Assembly (NCBI RefSeq): GCF_050948175.1
Contig: NC_135194.1
Coordinates: forward strand, 8,424,033-8,488,032
Length of the DNA: 64,000 nt
Direction: 5' to 3'
From: Xylocopa sonorina
Lineage: Eukaryota; Arthropoda; Insecta; Hymenoptera; Apidae
This document shows, piece by piece, positions 1 through 13,277 of the stretch. The position numbers and the translations under genes were made by a program. The notes under the pieces were generated by a model. That model worked only from the letters and a program-made list of their open reading frames with translations, had not been told where the DNA came from and did no database searches. Positions within the stretch are counted from its first letter, which is position 1. Each line of letters starts with the position of its first letter.

Positions 1-3000
1 TTTTATTTATTAAGTGGAGTGAGCATAAAAAGAGGTAATTGTATATCTATCTTAATAAGTCTTAGAACCTTGAAAACAATTTCGTATTTTCAGTCTATCT
101 GATCGGTGTAGCAATATTTCACGTAGAATCAGTCATTAATCTTCAACGAGCATACGTGCACTTAAAAAATTACCACGATCGCAGAGACGCGCACGTATGC
201 AGGAGCGAAAGGTGATATAAACCTCCGCGGATCTTACTCTCTGATCCGTGCATCTATTCCCGAAGAGAAATGTCCCCTTTTTTTCCTCGCCTCACCACGC
301 GTCCCGAATTTTCCCGGCCCAGACGTTCGATGCGACGCGCGAGCAATCAATTTCCCAGGGTTGCGCGGCTGCGATTGTTTCCCGGGACAAGGTGTTTGAT
401 GAGTCCCCGTGGAAACGCGGGCATTTTAATACAGGTCTCACGCGATTGTTTCACTTGGAAATCACGTGCATTCGGTTTAACCCGCGACGCTGCCGGAGCT
501 ACCGCGATTCTGTCACGGTAACTTATTTCTGCAGCTGGTATCGACCCGCGTTTTCCATCGCAAATGGTTACGCGCCACCCATCCAGCGTTTAACACACTG
601 TCAGCGCGCGAGCGAACGGCGTTAAGCGTTCCTGTTTTCTCAGGAAAAATGTATCCGCGGAAATGAATTTTCAGCGCACACACGTCGATTAATTTTTACT
701 TCGAGCATCGATTTTGTACGCAAGTTAATTGAACCTGCACTGTCAGAATTATTTTACACGACACCGGATCAATTTATTTTCGACCAGGTCAGAATCTCGA
801 ATTTGTTAAATGTACATTTGAACGTACAGTTTGTCAAATGTTTATTCTTACGTATGATTTCCATCCATCGCAGTGCAAATTATGGTACTTCATATTTGTA
901 TCTTAGAATTACTTTTTGATAGTACAAGGACCACGGAATCAATTTGTATTTTACAACACTTTCATTTCTGCACCGCGCTTCTGTTTCACAGTTACAATTT
1001 GTATGAATCGGGAAAGCTTTCTGCTAACGAAGATTAAAGTTTAAAATGGAAAGCGTTCCATGTTGTTCGCTCAACCTGGGCGAATTTTTGTTAATAGCTT
1101 TTTTAATTACGTTGCCATGAACGCTTGCAAAATACGCGAGGAGTCGATACGTACAAAGCGGTTCACGCAACTGTGGAACCTATTTTCCCTCTGGCTGCAA
1201 TTAAAAATAATCAAATGTCAGAATATTGAATGAGGATTATATTTTCAGAAATTTCATTCGCAAGTGAAACTGTGCGCTCTATTTATTCCACAACCGCGTA
1301 ATTTTCTTAAGTGGAAATTTCATATTTTCGAGTACTTTTCGGTCGCTAATTAAACTATGCAAACGAAATCGTTATCAAATAATATTTATAAACTCGTCTG
1401 TCTATTAGAATTTAAACGCTCCGCGGGACGACTGGAAAAAAATATTTCCCCAGCGTTCTCATATCTTTTTCAACCCTCCTCTCCAAATTATTTAATCACA
1501 GATCAAAGTTCATTTCCCTACGTGCATTCAATTACACTTTTATACGCGACGATAAAAATTCGCTGCCGCGAGCGAAGCGCAGCGATCGATTAAATATCAT
1601 TTGATTGAAAAATACGGATGCGTGCAGAGATACACCCTCTCGGTTCAGTGCGCGCGTAACTGGGTCAAAGTTCCGGACGAATCGGAGCGAATAAATTTTT
1701 CTACGAATAATGCTCGCGAATAAATCCAAACGCGAGTGTATATGAAGCGCACGCGCGCGCGCGCGCGCACATGGTAACACTCGTGCATCCCCCTTGTCCG
1801 CAGGAGCAGCTGGTCAACCCTGGCATTAAAGTATCGCGCGACGCGCCTCGTAATCGTGTAATGAATCTGGCAAGCAATCGAGGTCGATAAAAGGATTTTC
1901 GACCTGGCCAAATAGAAATATCGCTGTTCTCTTTTTCTATTCGAGGAAAGTATGTACCGTGAAAACGGCACCAGTGGGGCGCAATTTATACGTTCGCGGA
2001 TAGGTCGCAGCGCGCGCGCGCGGAGCTAGGCAGTATTTTTCACGACGATACCAGCAGGGCCACGATTCACTTTTGCTCGAATACCCTCGTCAACGAATAT
2101 TACCTGGCCGCGAAAAATGCTCGCATTTGTTAGAAGCGGTGGTTACACCGCGTCGCTCTGATTACGTTACTCCGCAGCCCAGTTAGCAACGCTCGCCGGT
2201 GTCTGTGCAACGGGAAGAATCTCTCCTGTGACGCGTATTATATAAATGTAAATTGGCAAACGCGTTTCGAGGCGGTCGCAGATGTCCACGGGAGCGCGGT
2301 GTTTCGTTTAAAAACTCGCATTAATATGCATGGAGCGTGGAACGCCGCGGTGAACAAAAAAAAAAAAAGAAAAAATGCCGATGTTCATTCGGATTGTCTC
2401 TTTTTCGTCGCATTCAACCGGCTACGTGACTGCAGTTTAACTGCGTGGTTAAACGGTGTGTACGTAGGCCCGTTACCCTCGATCGCCTCTAATTATTCCA
2501 GTCTCATCCGGCGGTTTCGAAACGAAGGCGAATCAATGGAAAAAGGTACTAAGTAATTGGCCAGATAATTGGGTTCCCCTGTTTATCGACGGAATTCGTA
2601 CGTCCCCCTTTTCCTTGGTTATAAAGGGGAATTTATTGCGCGCGTTAGGTTACAACCATCGCGTGTATCACAGAAATAGGGAATATCCTAGCGGGTGAAA
2701 CTAGAATTTATTACTCAGAGTTCAGAACGTTCGCTTCTCCCGCCCTCAATAACGGACAGACGTGTCCTACGCTGGAAGTTTCCGAAGGCCGCCGTTAGAA
2801 ATTGCTTTTTAATGATTTTTTAATGCGCCTGTCACAGAGTTGCGGAATTAAAATGTTCTCGAACATCTATGAACTTCGAGCGTCATTAATCATTAGAGTA
2901 ATATCGTATTTTTATGTGTTTCACCGGTCACGAGCTGATCAATTGCTCGCTTAAACGTGCCGTTAATAGGTCTCTCGTATGAAAGTCAAATTTAGCAGCA

Positions 3001-3798
3001 TAGAAATTGTTTCGTTGAAAAACGCGGACACCTGTCAGCGTTTTCTGCAGCCACCGCGTATTAACGGTAAATTTATTTGAGCGCGTTGAATTTTGAAATT
3101 TTGGCTGGACCGAGATCGTAGTTTCGTATCAGCCGCGTCAATTTCCAACCCCCGTCGCACGAAAATGGACGATCGAACGGAGAGGCGGCAGTCGACACTT
3201 AATTATGTAGCCGGAGCAAAGCTGGTAATTGAGTTTGCGTGGTCGATATTATATCATATCGATTTCGAGCGGCTGCAAACAACCTTACGTAACGTTGCTT
3301 TCGATTGCTGTTGCTGATCATTGCGTAATTGCGACGCCAACATCGCAAACCAATGATGCGGCGCGCGAACAGACACGCGGAGGATGAAATCGCTGTGCTC
3401 ATCGGTTCGAGATGCATAATTAAAATCTTACGAATGCGTCTCACCTTTCAAAGACGATACACAGCAACGGCAGAAGGTAATTGCGTTACTAATCGAAGAC
3501 TCATCAATTTTTCTCGCGTCATCCGTCGACAATCGTTTGCACGTTGAACGCGATTTCTCAGAACGAACCATCGAGGTCATCCAAGAAACTGTACACACCG
3601 ATCACAATAGAAAACCGACGTCTATCTCCCAGATGACCAAAAGGATCATTAGTCGCGTCATCGCACGCGAGACGAGAGCCAACGAACGTATTTCTCGCTC
3701 GAAGCACAATTTTCCACGTGCTTGCGCTCACGCGCGCGCAGCTTCACGCGCAACTACCCCTTAAACGTGCGTGTGCACTGAAATTGCGCTTTGTACAG
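1..3798. other. Non-coding stretch, no supported gene
   Basis: I see no gene here. The part at about 200-640 is CpG-rich and open in several frames, which is a composition effect. A pure CG tract lies at 1750-1768 and an A13 run at 2356-2368. One frame from about 645 to 921 stays open after an acceptor-like site at 643, but it has no convincing start or donor and I do not call it. The remainder is mixed-composition sequence. Confidence 0.6.
1750..1768. repeat. CG dinucleotide microsatellite
   Basis: An alternating CG tract of about 19 bases within a longer purine-pyrimidine alternation. Such tracts are rare in CpG-depleted genomes. Their presence fits a lightly methylated, CpG-rich hymenopteran genome. 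Confidence 0.85.
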
Positions 3799-3861
3799 GA
3801 AGAGTGCCGCGACGGATCCCCATATGCATCAGCGTACAATTTGCCAAAGCGTGCACTGCAA

Positions 3862-4572
3862 ATGGCTTCGGATGACTTTCATCCTTCAATGGTGGTTGTA
3901 CCGTCGCGAGCAGGGGGTGCAGTGGAAAAGGGGCGAAAAGGTAAGGATCAGAGGACGCGACTGCGGCGGAGGATACGGAATTTCAGAGGGCGAACTGGTA
4001 AAGGGTTTTCACCGATCTAGTCTGCGATTTCCATGGAAAAATGCGAAACCCATTTCCCCGTCGGATACGCGGAACCGTTGACCGAGAGACGATTCGCATG
4101 TGAGTATCATGTTCGAGATAAAAGGTGCCGGATGCGTCTTGGTTGCTTCGCGGTGAAATGGGATGCATTCGCGCGGGAATAATTTGGCCAATCGCTGGGT
4201 GAGACGACTGTGACTTGTTAACCGTGTAGAAAGAATCTGCACGATAATTGAAATATAGGGTGGTGTAAAAGTTTTCATCTCTGCTGACTCGTCTGCAAAA
4301 TTTATACGTATAACTTTTTATCCGATCTATTTCGTTCTTTCTATGCGTTTTGTGTGTCTTCAGGTTGTATATTTTTATTGGGTCATTTTTGAGATTAATT
4401 TTAAGGGATGATTTTAGAAATCAGAATAAGTATAAGAAAATTTCTATCGCTCCTGTTTCTATTTCTATCAGCGTTGTCCTTGACACTGGAATTCTTCTCG
4501 AGACACTTCTGCACGATCTTTAGAAGCGTCTTTAAGAAAATTGGATCACGTAGCAATGGAAGCAGCAATTGA
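3862..4572 (+). CDS. Candidate two-exon short frame, product unknown
   Basis: I do not recognise this product. An ATG at 3862 sits in a good context (caaATGG) and opens a frame beginning MASDDFHPSMVV. The frame ends at 3940 on a strong donor-like site (AAAAG|GTAAGG). A pyrimidine-rich acceptor-like site (ttctatttctatcag) precedes 4472. Phases match (phase 1), and the joined frame runs to a TGA at 4570-4572. The implied product is about 59 residues, with a basic C-terminal part. The first frame is also open upstream to an acceptor-like site at 3798, so 3799-3940 could instead be an internal exon. This is seen in sequence only. The same signals occur by chance in sequence this long, so confidence is low. 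Confidence 0.15.
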
Positions 4573-7500
4573 AGCCTCGACGTTAAACTCGGATATGCCT
4601 GTGTAACTTTTACCCCGCGTAATTGCCAACTTAAGTAGATAAAGGTTGAAGACGTGTAAAGGTAGAACTTCTCGTAACCGCGCTACTTACACTGCGGTTA
4701 GAAAAAAAAAATTTCAACCACGACCACCGAGCTAATCGGGGAAAGAAGCGAGAATTAAACTGGCTTCGTTCCTAGAGATAATGCCTTGGATAAAGTTTCC
4801 TCAAGTTACTGTGAAAGAGTTAGTTTCTGGGAAAATCTTTACAGCAGAACACTTTTGCGCGATATCGAAACGCTTTAGCGATTGCTTCTGGATTTTCTGT
4901 GATTGCGCGAATCATTTTTAATTCGAACGAGAAATATTAGAAACGATAATAGTTGAAATTTTACAAAACTATGTTGCAACCTCGGCTCTTTAAAAACACA
5001 GAGAGACATTATGTTAAATAATAAATTGTTGAGCAGAACTGTGTAAATTTAACTAAAGGATACCATTTTTTAAAAACCGTATAACGAAACTTCAAGAAAC
5101 ACGACATGAAACAAATCATTTCGCAATCGTGGCATATATTTACTACTAAATAACTCATTAAAAACAGTTTGAAAATTTACGCGTTAGCAGTTATACCGTA
5201 GCTGGCACATTTCGCGCGGCTAATGCTCAAAGGTAAAACACGAAGGTGGTTAACTTCCAATTTCGTAAATGTCATTCTCGAAATATCGCGGTGAATATTT
5301 ACTCGGTCCCGCGTTTCAACGAGATTCCGAAACGATCCGCTTATCACCCCCCGCAGCAACGAGCGAGCTCAGAGACAGCCAGGCGTAACGGGGACGAAAT
5401 TAGAACGGTGTCGCAGTATTTGGCGACGGAAATCAAATTTTCCGTGAGTAATTACCGGGTTGACTCGGTCAAAAATGGCGTCACGTCTGTGGCGATGGTT
5501 CCCCCGCTCGAGCGTTTCGCCGTGCCCCTTTTATCAAAGGGAGTAATGCGTCGAATTTATTCAGGACGCGAGCATCGTCGCCAGCGTCGAAGGCTTTTGT
5601 AGCGTCAACGACCGTGCGACGAAGGTGGAGCGTGAACATGTCCCGTGTACCCTTTCACGGGGTTCAGTGTATCAAGGGAAGCCAGACGTTTATGGCGCCG
5701 CGTTATTGTCGAGCCAGGGGTGGAAAGGGGTTGCCAGGTGCGCGGAGAACAACTAACGAACAGTCGTTCGATTTCGGTTTTCTCGTTTTTCCGCTTGAAA
5801 GCTTCTCCGCCAATCGCGTACTTCGATGCTCGTTGCAATCGTCTCTCGATTGTCGACTGTCTCTAGGATTGCGCGAGACGAACTGCGCGAGGAAATTCCA
5901 AGGAAGATAATGTGAAATGATTTATTAAGATTGTCGAGAAAAATTGTTAACGAAGGATATTGAAAGTTAGCGTTAGTAAATAAGTAAGATTGCGTCAAAT
6001 TGATCAAGATATACCAATTCGTTCATTTTGATTTCAATGGGTATGTAGCGTAGAATTGATACGCATGTTAGGCAATGGTTTCTAACTATGTAATTGCAAT
6101 CATAATTTATCTACGAAGGCTCATACGTTACTCTGGATATGAACCTTGAAATGTTAATGTTCAGCGCAAACGAGGTATATTACGATATTCCGTTCTGCAA
6201 GTAGAATAACTCAGCGATAGTCGGACACCGTAGAACGTATCTCTGCACTCTAGAGATTAAAGGTGAAGGATCGTATCTCCATTTCTTTTTTGTCAATATT
6301 AAATTAAACCCCTTTCCGATATATCAGAAGCTGAAGCGTGGACGGATAAAGTATGTTAATCAAGTCCATTATAATTTTTCCCAAGAGTCCTTTATATTCG
6401 TCGATATATTATATGGCGAAGATACATTTTTTTCTTTCCACTTTAAAATGCAGACATCGTCGTCGGTTATAATTCACTTCGAACGTAATTGCATTGTCAT
6501 GTTTTAAAATATTACCACTCACACTCTCTTCTTCTCGCGTGTGCAAAGATATTTTTCGGTTTCGTATAATTACTACGATAGTCAAGAGATCTTCAAATCC
6601 TTGTGTTATCAGCGTTGAGAGCAGTTGTACCGCGGTCACGAATGGAGAAAGGCTGAGAGAGCAAACACCCTGGGTAGTTTATGTGCAACGTGTACTATAT
6701 GTGACGGTTACAGTAGGAGCAGATCCTTGTAGACAGACCGTGATACTAACGTGTGAACTGTGGTTTTCAGCTGTTCGGAAGGGAAACGTTTCAGACGACA
6801 AGTTTATTGTTTTTGCTACGGGCTTTCAGACACGTATCGCGCCCTCGAAGAAGCGTTTCGCCTTCGTTTCCACTGCATTTTCGACAACGATGAGTCAATA
6901 ATAATTTAACGTAACAAAATACGTGCAGTGAATTTAAACGAAATTGATCCTTTTAGAAGATACAGATTGTTAAACGGTATAAAAATAATATGAATAATAT
7001 ATCGTATACTTGTACAACAGATAAAGTAAGTAATATGTAAAAAAATAGCGTAACTCGTGTTCTTCGCGTCGAAGTAGAATTTTTTTTGTACGTTTTGCAG
7101 AGGACTGTGAAAAATTGATGGCACCACCTAATTTCCAGCGGTTTTACAGGGCAAATTTCCTTCTTATTAAAGTAGGGTGACCTCGATGAAGATGCGGCGG
7201 AGGGTTACCAAAGATCCATTAAATTGCCATCAACGAGGAATCTTGTTTGGCCTTCTTTTCCCTCGGTCGAAGTTTTTTTCCGACCGCAAGAGGCGAGCGC
7301 AATACACTTAATCGATATTTTGTCAGACGGAAGTAAAGTTGGCGATCGTGCCTCGACTTTTATGGTTAATTCCGTGGGCAATTATCAAACCAGTTGGAGC
7401 CGAGATTGTGCAATCAGCGCCACGAACTGATAAATGAAACGGCAATCTCTGGTTTCTTAATTGTTGATAATGAACTCGACGAGGCATCGCGAAACGTTTA

Positions 7501-10500
7501 TTCGAGCGGAAATTCAATTTCAACAGCGATGCATAAAAGACAGAAAACTCTTCAGATCAGCACCTATATCCCCATTTTAACAAAAAACGAACACTAATTG
7601 TTCGATAAATTATCGGTGCAACGTACAAGCTTCGCATCCAATCTAAAAGCAAGATTAAACTTTCCAACAGTCTCCCAATAATTTCGTCGTAAACGAATAA
7701 TTTCCCCCCAAATTCTGCCATAATCGAAATGTCGTGTTTTCCAAATTACAATCGTCTCATTCTCGCAACTGAAAGCACCGAATCCCCTATCGTGGCCATA
7801 GCTGGGCGATACCAAAGTGGCACCGAAAGCATCGACAATACCCGCGCGGGCGTGGCAAATTCTCAAAGGAAACATTGAACGTCCCAGACGATCCATTATA
7901 CGCGCGGAACTCGTGACAATAGTTAATATTCACGGAAGGAGAGCGAGCGACTTGGTCGCGAAAGACTTGCCACAGTTCCCAACTACGACGGGAGCCGTTC
8001 AGGGCGGCGGACGCCGTCTCGCAGTGGGAAAAGTTGCCGAAACGTAAGCTCCTCAGCCTTAACTTGAGCCTCGTCACCCTCCTCGCCTTACCCTTGGCGT
8101 TCTGCACCGGGAGACTCCGGGAAATAGACGAGCTCCCCTTTTTTTTCAACTCGAATCCACCGTGGAAGTGCTTCCCTCGGCTACTCCTTGGAAGGTGAAG
8201 CGTCCGGGACGATCTCACGTCCTCCTAACTGCATTATAATTTCCCCAGGAAATCCTACTCTGGCCTAGAACCGGCTGGCAATGTGCCCTGCCTCGGCACC
8301 GGGTCAAGGAGAGCACCGCGTCGCGCGTCACCCTCCCATGAGAAATTTGTCATCCTCCATCAAATCTCCCGCTAATCAGCCGTGCGCATCCAGCTGGGCT
8401 TTGCAACTGGTGTAGGGTTAACGAAGTATTCAGCAAGATGTTTCTTTTCATTTTCATCTTTTACTAAAAGCTAAGTTACGTTTATTCTGTGCTCGTTCAT
8501 ATTTTGTTCGCGAGCTGCGGATGCTGGATTTTGTAACGAAACTTTTAAGCTGGTCCTCCTTTTATCGCAGTTTTCGCGGGATTAATTTGGTGAATAGAGA
8601 TTTGAAATAATTGAACAAAAATTTATACAATGTCTGCGTGGAAGTATTTATTTGTACTGAATGGAGGCCCGTCAATACCGCCATTATTAGCATTCGAAGC
8701 TGTTCCGTGCGAAACGTTGGTTTAAAAAAAAAAAGAAGAGAGAGGGTAAAAATGAGTTCGCGAAACAAGAGAAAACGCGAGGGACCAGCGAAACATTTTG
8801 TATCGAAAAAAGGAAAAGAAGAACTCGGTCGAATGCGACGAAACACCGCGCGCCTATTCCCCGCTGGATCCTCGTAAGCTCGTTGCTAACTTTCTCGGCG
8901 AGCGGGTTAGAGGCGGGGTCTGTAAACTTTGCGTTAATTTCATGCAGGTTCGAAAGGGTTAGCGGGCCTGGTTTGCGAATGGAGTTTAATCCTCGACGGT
9001 GCTGTATACCGAGCAGTGACGGAAATGCTTTATGGAGAATGCCTCGACTCCTTCAATCTTCTTCCGTTCTGACGGATTAAATGATTCCTGCCCATTGACC
9101 TCGAATTATTCATTCAGCCACTGTAATCGCAACCCTTCCGCTGCTTTAAGAAACTCGCAAGTTATTACGTCGAAATATTTTCGCGTCTGAAGTTATTTGT
9201 ATGAATTTATTAGATCTTACTTTCGATCTTGAACAGCACTCGAGTTTGAACAGAGGTCGATAGATGAAATCGAGGGACCGTATCTTCTTGCAGATATTAG
9301 TTTGGAAATAAAGTAACCTCGAAGCCGCGGTTCTATTGCTGGAGCCACGCCTCTTCCAACTTTTCCTCCAGTTCTTACGCGAAAATGGATTTAGATAAAA
9401 TTCAGTCCCCTCGATTCGCTTGGAATCGCTTTTAGACGCAATCGTTTCGCCACCGGAAGCGATTCTCTCGCCGCGGATTCTCATTTTAAGAGGTTCGATC
9501 CCGCGAACTTGACTCTCCGTCGACTATTACGCTCCGCGTAATTCCCAACGACGAAACTCGGGTTAAAATTCCAGAGGAATTCATCGCTTTCAGCGTTTTA
9601 AATTAATGCGTTTAATAACAGCTTTGCAAAGCTATTTCCTCGGATTATGTAAGAAAGAAACTGACATTTTATTGCTTCAGTTCTTGTTAAAACGTGAATA
9701 ATTCAATGTGAAAGAACGCGAGCTCGTCCATCTTCGATCGAGCAACTCCCTAGGATATTAGGCCAACGTTGAACGAAGCAGTTCCCTCTCTGCTTCGCAT
9801 TCGAGGTTTCAGTATTTCTGCTTTATCGAATCAATCAATGTTAGCCGAAATAACAGCCTGCGTTCCGACTGCTTTATCGAGCCTCTAGGCATCGTTGCTC
9901 CTATTTGCCGCCATTTCGAATTGTAACAACAAAGGCTGAAATCATCGTAATAATAATCGAACCGATAGCGATAGTTACAGTGGGATTAACGGAAACACAG
10001 GAACCGCGAGAAGTAACAGAAAAGATGGAGTTAATAAATCGTTTAAAAAAGAAGCTGGAAATTAGCTTGTGTTAATACGCAGCAAGCTGTTAACAAAATA
10101 TATGGTACGCGAACGTTAAATGGAACAGGAACTGGGCAAACATTGTATTAGCGTTTAATTAATAACGCTGCATGCTCGTATTTGTACGAAACGATCCATA
10201 TTTCGGACTTTGCCTGCGGAGGATGATACGATTTTCCTATTGATTTACTGGAAGCGGAAATTTGTTTATCCTGTGCTAAGTATTGATTTCCAGGATGAAA
10301 ATACCTGCAGGAAGTAAAGTTATCAAAGATCGTACGTTTCACGTGCGTTTTAAAAACATCTACGATCTTACATATCTTCTGTATAACACAATGTATACAC
10401 GATATAATCAATCTAAAACTATAGGCAATTTACAGCATTTCTTAATTTGATACGCTGAGAACTTCTCACGCAAACCTTGTCCACGCACGAATTGCTCGAC

Positions 10501-11687
10501 TGAAACGCGAAAAATTCCTCGCAGACGAATATTCTCGAAGCAACATTGAACCATTGGCGTGGCAAACTATATACGATCTGATAGATTGAGTTGGAAACAC
10601 TCGCGATAGTAACAGAGCGTGCAGAGATAGGAAGCACCGATAGACGAGATATTCGAATGACGGAACAATGCATCGTCGATCGTTAATCGAGAAAATTGCA
10701 CAACGGGCCCGCGTCGCCTCTGTATTTATCGCAGTCAAACGTAATGATAATCAGTCGGGAACGAAAGGGCCGGCCGGCCTCGAAATTATTTGCTTTATCC
10801 GACGATAACTAATTGCACGCGGCTAATTAGACAACAGTTTCGTTCGGAATTATTGGCGGGCGGCCCGTTGAAAAGGGAAGATTTAGCGGCCCTAATTTAA
10901 TTTCGAACGGTGCGAATTGATTTACCGCGTGCCAGCTGGAGGGCCGACGGGGGTGTAAACGAATCCTCGAACGTCAAATTAGAGCCTCCTCGTGCCTCCT
11001 AATTGGAGGAGAATAATTATTTTATTTACGCGAATTGGAAACGCTGAAACTTTGTTAATTTCGTTGATGCGCCTCATTGAACTTTATCGAAAATCCATTA
11101 CGCGTGCGTATTCGCAGATTTCATTAAACTCGAGAAAATATTCTTAAGCGTGTATTGGTTGGAGACAGTGTAGAATGCGTTTTAAGAGTACGCACGCCTT
11201 AGATACTCGAATACTGGTTTAAAATCGGCATTACTCGCGAGGAAACTGTTTCAATTCTACCCCTTTAGTAGCCAATATAGGAGAGAAACCACAAATTAAT
11301 GCGCGAAAGTGACTGCAATTTAATTACTGGATTCCACGAGTTGATCAGCGGCACTTGTACGAATCTCGTATCAATTGGAATTGTTTCGCGGAACATGCCA
11401 TCGAGTATTTCGAGAGTAATTTCTTGAACCACTGTCGTAACACAATTACGAACATCGGTTAGACTTCTGGTTATTCGAGCGCAACATCTCGAATCTGATT
11501 CGTTAGGAAACGACGTTGCGCGAACGTCACGTTTCATTTATACAGTTTACATCGTTGAAGTTGGTCGAAGAAAGTGCAAAGCAAATGTTACGCTGACGTA
11601 ATTTAAAACTTCTCGATGAGAAACGCGAAGAACTTCAATTTTTGGCGAACAGCGTATTTTCGAAAGCAGACTTTTAGCGTATCCTGT
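4573..11687. other. Non-coding stretch, no supported gene
   Basis: No gene is supported. AT-rich sequence dominates 4900-5170, 5900-6500 and 9560-10420. GC-rich patches at about 5330-5760 and 7980-8340 give overlapping open frames on both strands. A frame at 6494-6901 is 135 codons long but starts on TTG and resembles nothing I know. An A-run lies at 8724-8734. A cluster of homeodomain-type TAAT cores near 10.8-11.0 kb is listed separately. Confidence 0.6.
10780..11035. promoter_or_regulatory. Candidate enhancer: cluster of TAAT/ATTA homeodomain cores
   Basis: Within about 250 bases there are many ATTA/TAAT cores, including ctaattgc, ctaattag, gaattattgg, ctaatttaattt, caaattaga, ctaattgga and aataattatt. 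They are interspersed with GC-rich blocks such as ggccggccgg. TAATTA/TAATTG is the established core bound by Antennapedia-class homeodomains. The enhancer role is inference, since AT-rich DNA produces such cores by chance. Confidence 0.2.
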
Positions 11688-11855
11688 ATGACGACGCTTC
11701 AGTTTACTTTTTGCGCCCACTTTTGCCTTCTTTTTGTCGGATTTTTGGTTGCAACTGGCTCGACGGCAGACAGCCAGGTATCGATTGACAGACATCGATT
11801 CAACGCGTATTTTGCGCCGTCTGAGTGCTCCCTAACGGAAATGCAGCGCGCGTGA
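11688..11855 (+). CDS. Candidate small secreted-type frame (55 aa), unknown
   Basis: An ATG at 11688 opens a 55-residue frame ending at 11855. It lies in-frame inside a longer frame starting at 11616. The N-terminus has the look of a signal peptide: a hydrophobic core FCLLFVGFLVA is followed by small residues ATGSTADSQ, where signal peptidase could cut. The remainder is a short polar tail ending EMQRA. A weak donor-like site (CCAG|GTATCG) follows the predicted cleavage region, so this could also be a first coding exon. The start context is poor, and no homologue is recognised. It may be a chance hydrophobic frame. Confidence 0.15.
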   Translation: MTTLQFTFCAHFCLLFVGFLVATGSTADSQVSIDRHRFNAYFAPSECSLTEMQRA

Positions 11856-12820
11856 CTCTCGAACAGCGAAAATCGACTAAATTTTAATGTTTGTTTCTGG
11901 TTCGCGTCTTTTTTTCCTGCGTAGCCCATAAAGGAAGGCCGTTGTTCCTCGCAACAACGACCGAGGGGGCCGGAAATAAAACTAGCACGGCGAAACGGGT
12001 AGTTCGAAACTAATTTACAGGGACACGTTTGGGAACCAAACTTTCCTATGGAACAACAAATAGAATTCCAGCTATTCTCTTCGTAAACGTTTAACAGCAC
12101 TCGTATGCTCGAATTTCTGCGATTTGCGTTACGCACTAATCCGATAATTAAATACGTGAATCGCATTTCCGTTTAATACAGAGTCCAACTAATTTTCGTC
12201 ACCTCATTCTCCGAATAAAGGCAATTATCGCGTGCTGCAAACGAAGAACACGATTCGATACCAATTACCTCTTCCCTTCTCTTTTATCGTATAACTATAA
12301 TTCAAGTTTCCATTCTGGATCAAAGATACGATCGAAATACACGCTGCAGCCGATCATTTCGCCCACAATTAACTCTCACCCCCTGAAGCGTTAATCGCGA
12401 AAACGCCCAACGTGAACGCGAATCGGTCGAAGGGAACATCGCCTTCGATCTTCCATCGACGATGGTACCGTCGGCACAGAAACAGAGAGCAACGCAACCG
12501 ATTCGAAACGTAGGAACAGGAGGGCGTACGCGAAACAACGAGAGGGTTGCGTGGATGGAAGCGAGCGGTGGCGCGTCGAGGAGGACAAGAGGGCGAGGGA
12601 CGGAACGCGAAGGCGAGAGAGGGGTAAAGGGGCGACACGAAAAATGCATCGTTCTTTGATACGCGAGAACTGTGCACGATCGACGTACTCTCTGTGTACA
12701 CTCGTCCATAAAGTGTGGAATGCTTGGCCACGCCCGATCGACGGTCCAGAGAAGTAGCGGAGGGTTGAAAAGAATGCCGAGGAGATGGAAAAGAGCAAGA
12801 AAGCCGAGAACCGTCTAGCT
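11856..12820. other. Non-coding stretch, GC-rich toward its right end
   Basis: No gene is supported. The part from about 12,390 to 12,800 is CpG-rich and open in several frames on both strands. One minus-strand frame ends at a GTGAGA donor-like site (about 12,372-12,378), but no acceptor supports it. The right boundary is the putative target-site copy of the hAT-type element. Confidence 0.55.
12813..12820. repeat. Putative left target-site duplication of hAT-type element
   Basis: The 8 bases gtctagct immediately precede the left terminal repeat. They match 5 of 8 positions of gttcagcg, which follows the right end. Eight-base duplications are the known hallmark of hAT insertions. The central CTAG also fits common hAT target preference. 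The decay suggests an old insertion. Confidence 0.45.
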
Positions 12821-13277
12821 CAGTGGTTCTTAATCCGGGTTCGGCGCGGATGTTGGGGGTGCGCTTTCGTCCTGTTGGAAATTCGAACCGGGCAACACTG
12901 TTTGGGGATGATAAGAGGGCTAGCCGGAAGGGTGGCGGTCTGATTGGCTGCAGGCAGTGGCCTCATCTTCTCTGACATAATTACGAGGCTCGAGCCACAA
13001 GTATTTTCATTATGGATAACTTTCACGAATCGGATCACGTAACGTCGATTGGATGAACTTCAAAGCAACGCTGTGGTATCTCAGGGTGCCATAGGCGAGG
13101 TTACGTGGAAACTCCTCATATCTCGCATCGTCCAGCTTGCCAACGCGTTGCACAGTCCAAAAGAGAGTTGTTTTTCAAATTTATCACGTACAACTGGCTT
13201 AAAGCTATGGAAGACAGGAAGCATCGAAATAGTGTCGCGCAAAATGGCAACGGTAGAGAAATGGTTAAGAACCACTG
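12821..13277. mobile_element. Non-autonomous hAT-type MITE, 457 bp
   Basis: The left end begins CAGTGGTTCTTAATCC. The reverse complement of the right end begins CAGTGGTTCTTAACC, giving terminal inverted repeats that match at 15 of 16 positions. CAGTGGTTCT-type termini and an 8-bp target site are established features of hAT-superfamily DNA transposons. The 457-bp interior carries no frame I can link to a hAT transposase, so mobility would have depended on an enzyme supplied elsewhere. A 202-codon frame at 13,105-13,713 runs through the right end, but this looks coincidental. The imperfect target-site copies suggest age. Superfamily assignment is well supported, but family identity is not determined. 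Confidence 0.75.

Noticed and set aside
9491..9502. ggttcgatccc, a tRNA T-loop-like string
   Set aside because: No A-box, acceptor stem or anticodon arm can be fitted around it.
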